Assembly (NCBI GenBank): GCA_958443265.1
Contig: CAUCKA010000004.1
Span: forward strand, 62,001 to 126,000
Source of the DNA: an uncultured Collinsella sp.
GTDB taxonomy: Bacteria; Actinomycetota; Coriobacteriia; Coriobacteriales; Coriobacteriaceae
Direction of reading: 5' to 3'
DNA length: 64,000 nucleotides
Shown here: one piece after another, positions 50,111 through 56,373 of the stretch
How positions within the stretch are numbered: position 1 is the stretch's first letter
Layout of the letters: each line of letters starts with the position of its first letter
Notes under the pieces: model-generated
What the model saw: only the letters and a program-made list of their open reading frames with translations
Told to the model about the DNA's origin: nothing
Databases searched by the model: none
Made by a program: the position numbers and the translations under genes

Positions 50111-50398
50111 ATGACCGCCCACGAGATCATCATCCGTCCGATCGTGTCCGAGCGTTCCTTCTCCGGCATGGAGCAGAACAAGTACACGTTCGAGGTCGCC
50201 AAGGATGCTAACAAGTATCAGATCAAGGACGCTGTCGAGGAGATCTTCGGCGTCAAGGTCGTTCGCGTGAACACCCTGACGGTCAAGCCCAAGACCAAGC
50301 GCGTGCGCTATGTCGCCGGCAAGACCCGTTCTTGGAAGAAGGCCATCGTCACGCTGGCCGAGGGCGACACCATCGAGGTCTTTGGCAACCAGGCCTAA
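50111..50398 (+). CDS. rplW: Ribosomal protein L23
   Basis: This 95-residue protein has IIIRPIVSERSF and NKYTFEVAKDANKYQIKDAVEEIFGVKV, typical of L23, which forms the docking site for trigger factor and SRP at the tunnel exit. It begins directly after the rplD stop, behind GGGGAGGTGC. Confidence 0.97.
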   Translation: MTAHEIIIRPIVSERSFSGMEQNKYTFEVAKDANKYQIKDAVEEIFGVKVVRVNTLTVKPKTKRVRYVAGKTRSWKKAIVTLAEGDTIEVFGNQA

Positions 50399-50415
50399 GA
50401 CTCGCTGCTGTTGAG

Positions 50416-50453
50416 TGAGCTCATGCCTCCCAAATAGGGGAGGCGAGAGCTCA
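50416..50453 (+). terminator. Two-part hairpin between rplW and rplB
   Basis: TGAGCTC (50416-50422) pairs with GAGCTCA (50447-50453) outside an inner GCCTCCC/GGGAGGC stem. AAGGTTTT follows, so partial termination is possible. A fresh promoter motif comes next, suggesting a transcript break inside the cluster. Confidence 0.5.
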
Positions 50454-50471
50454 AGGTTTTGGGCGTATAAA

Positions 50472-50497
50472 ATGGACACGCCCGGAACCGTGTATAC
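50472..50497 (+). promoter_or_regulatory. Ribosomal-promoter motif, rplB copy
   Basis: ATGGACACGCCCGGAACCGT followed by GTATAC repeats the motif at 48607-48632 and forms a small stem (ACACG/CGTGT). It lies 80 bases upstream of rplB. Confidence 0.5.
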
Positions 50498-50577
50498 GTC
50501 CGGTGTCATCGCACCCGAGGCAGAACCTCGAATCCCTGTCTGCGATGGCTAACGGATTCCTATTGAAAGGGATTGTA

Positions 50578-51408
50578 ATGGCTGTAAAGCACCTTAAGCC
50601 GACCTCCGCTGGTAGGCGTTGGCAGACGATCTCCGATTTCTCCGAGATCACCTGCACCAAGCCCGAGAAGTCTCTTCTCGAGCCCCTGCCCAAGAAGGCC
50701 GGTCGTAACAACAACGGCCGCATCACCACCCGCCACCAGGGCGGCGGCGTGAAGCGTCGTTACCGCGTGATCGACTTCAAGCGCAACAAGGACGGCGTGC
50801 CCGCCAAGGTTGCCACGATTGAGTACGATCCGAACCGTTCCGCTCGCATCGCTCTGCTGCACTACGCTGACGGTGAGAAGCGCTACATCCTGGCCCCCAA
50901 GGGCCTCGAGGTCGGTCAGACCATCATGTCCGGTTCTGACGCCGACATCAAGCCGGGCAACGCTCTGCCCCTCGCCGACATCCCCGTCGGTACGCTCATC
51001 CACGCCGTCGAGTTCCAGCCGGGCAAGGGCGCTGCTATCGCCCGTTCCGCCGGTAACTCCTGCCAGCTGATGGGTAAGGAGGGCAAGTACGCTATCGTCC
51101 GTATGCCTTCCTCCGAGATGCGCCGCATCCTCGTTACCTGCCGCGCCACCGTCGGTGAGGTCGGCAACGCCGATCACTCCAACATCGTCATCGGCAAGGC
51201 CGGCCGTAAGCGTCACATGAACGTGCGCCCGACCGTCCGCGGTACCGTCATGAACCCTGTCGACCACCCGCACGGCGGTGGCGAGGGCAAGAACCACACC
51301 TCTGGTCGTCCCTCCGTTACCCCCTGGGGTAAGCCGACGAAGGGCCTTCGTACGCGCAAGAAGAAGAAGGTCTCGAACCAGCACATCATTCGTCGCCGTA
51401 AGAAGTAA
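50578..51408 (+). CDS. rplB: Ribosomal protein L2
   Basis: This 276-residue protein reads AVKHLKPTSAGRRWQT and later RPTVRGTVMNPVDHPHGGGEG, where the conserved histidine near the peptidyl-transferase centre lies. ATG 50578 after GAAAGGGATTGTA is chosen over an upstream ATG. An unusually long 180-base gap with a hairpin and a promoter motif precedes it. Confidence 0.98.
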   Translation: MAVKHLKPTSAGRRWQTISDFSEITCTKPEKSLLEPLPKKAGRNNNGRITTRHQGGGVKRRYRVIDFKRNKDGVPAKVATIEYDPNRSARIALLHYADGEKRYILAPKGLEVGQTIMSGSDADIKPGNALPLADIPVGTLIHAVEFQPGKGAAIARSAGNSCQLMGKEGKYAIVRMPSSEMRRILVTCRATVGEVGNADHSNIVIGKAGRKRHMNVRPTVRGTVMNPVDHPHGGGEGKNHTSGRPSVTPWGKPTKGLRTRKKKKVSNQHIIRRRKK

Positions 51409-51440
51409 TTTCGGATACCGAGTTTTAGGAGAAAGCACTT

Positions 51441-51701
51441 ATGAGCAGAAGTCTCAAAAAGGGCCCGTTCGTGGAGACTCGCCTTCTCTCGCGTATCACC
51501 GCGATGAACGAGGCTGGCAAGAAGGACGTCGTGAAGACCTGGTCCCGCGCGTCCACCATCTTCCCCGAGATGGTTGGTCACACCATCGCCGTCCACGACG
51601 GCCGCAAGCATGTGCCCGTGTATGTTACCGAGTCCATGGTTGGTCACAAGCTCGGCGAGTTCGCGCCGACTCGTACGTTCCGTGGCCACAAGGCCAAATA
51701 G
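51441..51701 (+). CDS. rpsS: Ribosomal protein S19
   Basis: This 86-residue protein begins SRSLKKGPFVETRLLSRI and ends LGEFAPTRTFRGHKAK, clear S19 signatures. It forms part of the 30S head with S13. It starts 33 bases after rplB behind TTAGGAGAAAG. Confidence 0.98.
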   Translation: MSRSLKKGPFVETRLLSRITAMNEAGKKDVVKTWSRASTIFPEMVGHTIAVHDGRKHVPVYVTESMVGHKLGEFAPTRTFRGHKAK

Positions 51702-51715
51702 GGGGTTAACCGTAA

Positions 51716-52087
51716 ATGGCAACTAAGTCTATTGAAACTGAGGCCACCGAGGTTCGCGCCGTCGCTAAGTACGTGCGTGTTTCCCCCAGCAAGGCCCGCC
51801 TGGTGGTCGATCTGATCCGCCGCAAGCCTGTCGCTCAGGCCTTCGACATCCTCCACTTCTGCGACCGCGCCGTCGCCGTGGATGTCGAGAAGGTTCTCCG
51901 TTCCGCCGTTGCGAACGCCGAGAACAACAACGGTCTGCGTGCCGACAACCTGGTTGTCGCCGCTGCCTATGTTGACGAGGGTCCGACGCTTAAGCGCATC
52001 CGTCCCCGCGCCAAGGGTTCCGCTTCTCGCATTCTGAAGCGTACTTCCCACATCACCGTCGTCGTTGCTCCTCGAAAGGAGGCGTAA
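51716..52087 (+). CDS. rplV: Ribosomal protein L22
   Basis: This 123-residue protein contains AVAKYVRVSPSKARLVVDLIR and the C-terminal loop TLKRIRPRAKGSASRILKRTSH, which lines the exit tunnel (macrolide-resistance region of typical form). An N-terminal extension of about ten residues (MATKSIETEATE) precedes the fold. It starts 15 bases after rpsS. Confidence 0.97.
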   Translation: MATKSIETEATEVRAVAKYVRVSPSKARLVVDLIRRKPVAQAFDILHFCDRAVAVDVEKVLRSAVANAENNNGLRADNLVVAAAYVDEGPTLKRIRPRAKGSASRILKRTSHITVVVAPRKEA

Positions 52088-52093
52088 AGCTGT

Positions 52094-52804
52094 ATGGGTC
52101 AGAAAGTCTACCCCACCGGCTTCCGTCTTGGCATCACCGAGAACTGGCGCTCCCGCTGGTTCGCAGAGAAGGATTACGCTAAGACCCTCGGTAACGATCT
52201 CGAGATCCGCAAGTACCTCGAGAAGCGTCTTTCCCGCGCAGCTGTCTCCCGCGTCGAGATCGAGCGCGCTGGCGACAAGGTGAAGGTCATCATCCTCACC
52301 GCTCGCCCCGGCGTTGTCATCGGTAAGAAGGGTGCCGAGATCGATACCCTCCGCACCGAGCTCGAGAAGGTCGCTGGCGTCTCCAAGGGCCAGCTCTCCG
52401 TCGACGTTGTCGAGATCAAGCGCCCCGAGCTCGACGCCAACCTCGTTGCTCAGTCTATCGCCGAGCAGCTCGAGGGCCGCGTTGCCTTCCGTCGCGCCAT
52501 GCGCAAGGCTGTCCAGTCCGCCCGCAAGGCCGGCGCTAAGGGCATCCGTATCCAGTGCTCCGGTCGTCTCGGCGGTGCCGAGATGGGCCGTCGTGAGTGG
52601 TACCGTGAGGGTCGCGTGCCTCTGCACACCCTCCGTGCCAAGATCGACTACGGCACGGCTGTCGCCAGCACCACCATGGGCGCTTGCGGCGTGAAGGTCT
52701 GGATCTACCTGGGCGAGAAGCTCCCGGGCCAGCCTGTTCCCAACCCTGCACTCGAGGGCTCTTCCCGTCCTCGTCGTCGTAACTCCGAGAGGAGGGGTCA
52801 GTAG
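52094..52804 (+). CDS. rpsC: Ribosomal protein S3
   Basis: This 236-residue protein starts GQKVYPTGFRLGITENW, has the KH-domain motif VVIGKKGAEIDTL and the C-terminal RRRNSERRGQ tail. S3 lines the mRNA entry channel. Its stop overlaps the rplP start by one base, so the two are coupled. Confidence 0.97.
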   Translation: MGQKVYPTGFRLGITENWRSRWFAEKDYAKTLGNDLEIRKYLEKRLSRAAVSRVEIERAGDKVKVIILTARPGVVIGKKGAEIDTLRTELEKVAGVSKGQLSVDVVEIKRPELDANLVAQSIAEQLEGRVAFRRAMRKAVQSARKAGAKGIRIQCSGRLGGAEMGRREWYREGRVPLHTLRAKIDYGTAVASTTMGACGVKVWIYLGEKLPGQPVPNPALEGSSRPRRRNSERRGQ

Positions 52805-53307
52805 TGCTTGCCCCTAAGCGTATTCTTCACCGCAAGGTGCAGCGTGGCTCCATGAAGGGCCAGGCCAAGGGTAATACCGAGCTGCATTTCGGCGAGTTTG
52901 GTATCCAGGCTCTCGAGGCCCATTGGATCACCAACCGTCAGATCGAGGCCGCTCGTATTGCCATGACCCGCTACATGAAGCGTGGCGGTCGTGTCTACAT
53001 CACGATCTTCCCCGATAAGCCCATCACCAAGAAGCCTGCCGAGACTCGCATGGGTTCTGGTAAGGGTAACCCCGAGGAGTGGGTGGCCGTCGTCAAGCCC
53101 GGCCGCATCATGTTCGAGGTCAAGGGCGTGCCCGAGGAGGTCGCTCGCGAGGCTCTGCGTCTTGCACAGCACAAGCTTCCCATCAAGACCAAGATTGTTG
53201 CTGCCAAGAACGCTGAGCAGCGCATCGAGAAGGAGATGGCTGAGGAGGCCGCTCTCGAGGCCAAGTGGGCTGCTGAGGACGCCGCCGCCGCGAAGGAGGA
53301 GAACTAA
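52804..53307 (+). CDS. rplP: Ribosomal protein L16 with C-terminal extension
   Basis: This 167-residue protein has L16 features KRILHRKVQRGSMKG, GRVYITIFPDKPIT and ETRMGSGKGNPEEWVAVVKPG, but is about 30 residues longer than the usual 137. The extra part is a charged, Ala/Glu-rich predicted helix (EEAALEAKWAAEDAAAAKEEN). L16 positions the A-site tRNA acceptor end. Start GTG 52804 overlaps rpsC by one base and the stop overlaps rpmC by one base. Confidence 0.96.
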   Translation: MLAPKRILHRKVQRGSMKGQAKGNTELHFGEFGIQALEAHWITNRQIEAARIAMTRYMKRGGRVYITIFPDKPITKKPAETRMGSGKGNPEEWVAVVKPGRIMFEVKGVPEEVAREALRLAQHKLPIKTKIVAAKNAEQRIEKEMAEEAALEAKWAAEDAAAAKEEN

Positions 53308-53522
53308 TGAAGCCCGCAGAGATTCGTGAGCTCTCGGACGCTCAGCTCGTTGAGAAGCTGAAGGAAATGCGCGCCGAGCTCTTTAACCTTCGTTTCCAGA
53401 TGGCCACCAGCCAGCTGGACAACACCGCTCGCGTCAACACCGTGAAGAAGGACATCGCTCGCGTCCTCACGGAGCAGCGCGCCCGCGAGATCGCAGCGGA
53501 GAAGTCCGCTGTCGCCGAGTAG
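53307..53522 (+). CDS. rpmC: Ribosomal protein L29
   Basis: This 71-residue helical protein contains ELSDAQLVEKLKEMRAELFNLRFQ and KKDIARVLTEQRARE, typical of L29. It lies at the tunnel exit with L23. Its start overlaps the rplP stop. Confidence 0.96.
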   Translation: MKPAEIRELSDAQLVEKLKEMRAELFNLRFQMATSQLDNTARVNTVKKDIARVLTEQRAREIAAEKSAVAE

Positions 53523-53538
53523 GACCTAAGGAGAGAAC

Positions 53539-53799
53539 ATGACTGATTCGCGTAACTCGCGTAAGGTCCGTACGGGTGTCGTTACCTCCGTCTCCGGTGC
53601 CAAGACCATTGTTGTCACCATCACCGAGCGCAAGCGTCACCCCAAGTACGGCAAGATGATGACCAGCTCCAAGAAGCTGCACGCTCACGACGAGGAGTGC
53701 ACGGCTGGCGTGGGCGATACCGTCCGCGTTATGGAGACCCGTCCTATGTCCAAGATGAAGCGTTGGCGCCTCATCGAGGTCGTCGAGCGCGCTAAATAA
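53539..53799 (+). CDS. rpsQ: Ribosomal protein S17
   Basis: This 86-residue protein shows KVRTGVVTSVSGAKTIVV and HAHDEECTAGVGDTVRVMETRPMSKMKRWRL, S17 signatures. S17 stabilises the early 30S assembly. A 118-base structured gap before rplN follows it. Confidence 0.97.
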   Translation: MTDSRNSRKVRTGVVTSVSGAKTIVVTITERKRHPKYGKMMTSSKKLHAHDEECTAGVGDTVRVMETRPMSKMKRWRLIEVVERAK

Positions 53800-53826
53800 G
53801 CAGTCGCTCTTACGACTTGTACGTTT

Positions 53827-53892
53827 CCGAAGATGTGCGTATGCCTGGCTTGCATACCACAGGCCGTATAAAGGCTGCGCACCTCTCTTCGG
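53827..53892 (+). promoter_or_regulatory. Structured leader upstream of rplN
   Basis: Three nested stems can form: CCGAAGA/TCTTCGG (53827-53833 with 53886-53892), GTGCG/CGCAC and TATGC/GCATA. It lies in the 118-base rpsQ-rplN gap and ends 25 bases before the rplN start. It might be an RNA regulatory or processing structure; no known leader family is recognised. Confidence 0.5.
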
Positions 53893-53917
53893 TTCTTAGT
53901 TCGGAGGAACATCTACC

Positions 53918-54286
53918 ATGATTCAGATGCAAACCATGCTGAACGTCGCCGACAACTCCGGCGCTCGCAAGATTCGCTGCATCAAGGTGCTTGGCGGTTC
54001 CAAGCGTCGTTATGCAGGCATCGGCGATGTGTTCATCGGTGCTGTCCAGGAGGCTACCCCTGGCGCCAACGTCAAGAAGAAGGACGTTGTCCGTTGCGTC
54101 GTCGTTCGCACCGTTAAGGAGATCCGCCGCAAGGATGGCTCCTACATTCGCTTTGATGAGAACGCCTGCGTTGTCATCAACAACGATGGTTCGCCCGTCG
54201 GCACCCGTATCTTCGGGCCCGTCGCTCGCGAGCTTCGTGACAAGAAGTACATGAAGATCGTCTCGCTCGCTCCCGAGACCCTGTAG
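53918..54286 (+). CDS. rplN: Ribosomal protein L14
   Basis: This 122-residue protein begins MIQMQTMLNVADNSGARKI and has FDENACVVINNDGSPVGTRIFGPVARELR, clear L14 signatures. It sits at the 30S-50S interface and binds RsfS. It starts the spc portion of the cluster behind TTCGGAGGAAC. Confidence 0.98.
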   Translation: MIQMQTMLNVADNSGARKIRCIKVLGGSKRRYAGIGDVFIGAVQEATPGANVKKKDVVRCVVVRTVKEIRRKDGSYIRFDENACVVINNDGSPVGTRIFGPVARELRDKKYMKIVSLAPETL

Positions 54287-54299
54287 TTAGGGGAGATAT

Positions 54300-54605
54300 A
54301 TGTATATCAAGAAGGGCGATAAGGTCCAGGTTCTCTCTGGTAAGGATCGCGGCAAGCAGGGCGTTATCCTGCGTGCTCTCCCCGCCGAGAACAAGGTCGT
54401 TGTCGAGGGCGTTTCGGTCGTCAAGAAGGCCGTCAAGCCCAACGCTGCCAACCAGCAGGGCGGCATCGTTTCGCAGGAGGCTCCCATCGATGCCTCCAAC
54501 GTCAATCTCGTTTGCCCCGAGTGCGGTAAGGTTACCCGCGTCGGTCACGAGAAGGACGGCAAGAACAAGCTGCGCGTCTGCAAGAAGTGCGGCCACAAGT
54601 TCTAA
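54300..54605 (+). CDS. rplX: Ribosomal protein L24
   Basis: This 101-residue protein has the KOW motif GDKVQVLSGKDRGKQGVIL and a CPEC...CKKCGHKF C-terminal zinc-ribbon-like end, which some L24 proteins have. It starts assembly of the 50S. In nearly all bacteria rplE follows; here a terminator and a gene-poor stretch come next. Confidence 0.97.
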   Translation: MYIKKGDKVQVLSGKDRGKQGVILRALPAENKVVVEGVSVVKKAVKPNAANQQGGIVSQEAPIDASNVNLVCPECGKVTRVGHEKDGKNKLRVCKKCGHKF

Positions 54606-54631
54606 GCTGCCCGCAACATCAAGTTGCTAGC

Positions 54632-54665
54632 AAAGGCCCGGATGCCACGGCACCCGGGCCTTTTT
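54632..54665 (+). terminator. Rho-independent terminator after rplX
   Basis: AAAGGCCCGG pairs with CCGGGCCTTT around GATGCCACGGCAC-type loop bases and TTTTT follows. It ends the ribosomal cluster after L24. Confidence 0.9.
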
Positions 54666-55371
54666 CTATCCCCACTCGATGGATTCGGTTCTGCCGTCCC
54701 GTCATTCCGGTTGCCCCACTTTTCGGTGCCGTCTCGAATCGAGTGCCGCCAGGTGACACCCTGTCGTGTTTCGTCGGCTTCGGGGACAAAAGTCGGGACA
54801 ACTCCAAAAAATATTTTCGAATTCAGGGCTTTGAGTTTTTGTTTTTGTCCCAAAGGGCGCGGCGGGATGCCTTTGGAGGCTCGATAGCGCCGAAAACGCC
54901 CGTTTTGAAACTCAAATGCCTTTTCGCGCGCAAGCCGCCAGCTGCAATAGGAAGTGAATCAACGCAGGCGGCTTTCAAGCAGTTTGCAAAACTGCAGGTC
55001 GCAGGTCTTCATTGCCAGTAGGAGAAATGAGTAGTCTCAGGTGGCTTGCCCATGAGTTGACGAACGGGATTTGAGATTACGCTGACGTCCGGAAACGCTT
55101 CGAGCACGGCGTTACGTTTTTGGGGTTTGGGCGTAGCCCCTGCACCCGCGAGCGCGGGCCTTAAGCCCGCCGAGAGGGTGACGCGTCGAAAACGAAAGGG
55201 AAAGAGAGAAGGGGCCGTCCCTATCATTCAGGTTGCGACCGAAGAAGACAAGGAGATCCCCTGAGCCTGAATGATGCCCCACAGACCGCGTCCGACCGAG
55301 CTCAAGCCGAGCTTTTCCTGACGTCCGCCTTCGCGGAGATGATGGCTGGATTGGCTATGGATTGGCAACAC
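54666..55371. other. Gene-poor region after the truncated spc cluster
   Basis: No ORF here has convincing coding character. Visible structures are CACTCGAT/ATCGAGTG (near 54672 and 54740), and ATCATTCAGG (about 55222) with its complement at about 55265. The word GGGGCCGTCCCT near 55211 has its complement inside the transposase remnant near 55391. It looks like a rearrangement scar. Confidence 0.5.
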
Positions 55372-55850
55372 TTATTTGGACGATTCCGGGAGGGACGGCC
55401 CCGCCTCCCTGAACTCGACCGGCGACATGTAGCCCAGCGTCGAGTGGGTCCTGAAGTTGTTGTACCAGTGCACGTAATCCAAGAGCTTGGCTCGGAGCTC
55501 GCGCGTCCCTCCTCAGTCCTTCGGAGTGGCCGACGATCTCCCCGTTGCAGAGGTCGACGAGCAGGCAGACGTAGTTCCATGACGCCCCGACGCGCACGCA
55601 GGCCAAGTCGCTGCTTATATGGGTGCACGGCGCCCTGCCGCCGAAGCCGCGCGCGACGACGTTGGGCACGTCGGCCTCGTTGACCGTCCCGGGGTGCACC
55701 TTGAACCTCTTCCTGCCGTATGCGCCGGCCAGGCCGTTCTCCCTCATGATGCGGCAGACGCGGCGCCGGCTGACGGTAACGCCCGACCTCCCGGGCGACG
55801 CCTTGATCTTGCGCGATCCGTTCCGGCCCTTGCTGGCGGCGTGCGCCGCC
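55372..55850 (-). pseudogene. IS3-family transposase (OrfB) remnant
   Basis: Read on the minus strand, the end of an IS3/IS150-type OrfB is visible: RRRVCRIMRENGLAG, THISSDLACVRVGASWNYVCLL and then, in a different frame, YVHWYNNFRTHSTLGYMSPVEF before the stop at 55372-55374. The frame change near 55500-55520 and the loss of the first half of OrfB and all of OrfA show that it is dead. No intact terminal repeats can be assigned. The remnant abuts the truncated nucleosidase gene. Confidence 0.8.
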
Positions 55851-55859
55851 GCGGCCGCC

Positions 55860-56147
55860 GTCGCCCCCGACATTAAGGTCCTCAAGGGCCGTGTCGTCTC
55901 CGGCGACCAGTTCGTCTCGCCCGCGGGACAGAAGGAGCGCATCCTCGCGACCTTCGGCGACCTGTGCTGCGAGATGGAGGGCTGCACCATCGCGCAGGCC
56001 GCCTATCTCAACGGCGTGCCCCTCGTCGTCGTGCGCGCTATCAGCGACAAGCCCTGCGCCGAGGGCCAGGTTGTCGACTACAACACCTTCGAGAAGAAGG
56101 CCGCCTGCGACTGCGCCCGCATCGCCGCGCGCATGGTTAAGCTTTAG
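55860..56147 (+). pseudogene. 5'-truncated MTA/SAH nucleosidase
   Basis: About 95 C-terminal residues of a 5'-methylthioadenosine/S-adenosylhomocysteine nucleosidase remain: IKVLKGRVVSGDQFV, EMEGCTIAQAAYLNGVPLVVVRAISD. A full enzyme has about 230 residues; the N-terminal 140 are missing, replaced by the transposase remnant. The frame stays open into the remnant (from 55623), but that part is antisense to the transposase and is not nucleosidase. An intact copy elsewhere would be needed for methylthioadenosine recycling. Confidence 0.75.
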
Positions 56148-56202
56148 GCCCTGCGCACCGGGGCCCTTCTTTATGTTGGGACCCCGGCGCGCAGGGCCCT
56201 TT
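56147..56202 (+). terminator. Terminator after the nucleosidase remnant
   Basis: GGCCCTGCGC and GGGGCCC pair with the complementary stretch ending GCGCAGGGCC around an ACCCCGG-side stem; CTTTCC follows. It is a long GC-rich hairpin that probably terminated the original gene. Confidence 0.6.
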
Positions 56203-56373
56203 CCAAAGCGAAGTGTCGAGCCGAAGTGTTGAGCGTCGGCCCTGAATGTTCAATGGCCGTTGTTTTCTGCCCCTCAAGTGGTGGACTTTTCCTCGGAGCT
56301 GTTGATTCCCCCACGCGCCCCCTTCCGTTCTCTGTTCTCCCCTTATACTCCTTGTACGAGGAGGTAAGAAGTC

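Noticed and set aside
54587..55021. A 144-codon frame after rplX
   Set aside because: It starts inside rplX, spans the terminator and has no domain or ribosome-binding site.
55623..56147. A 174-codon frame joining the transposase region to the nucleosidase
   Set aside because: The first half is antisense to OrfB; only the part from about 55860 is homologous to a nucleosidase, so it is recorded as a truncated pseudogene.
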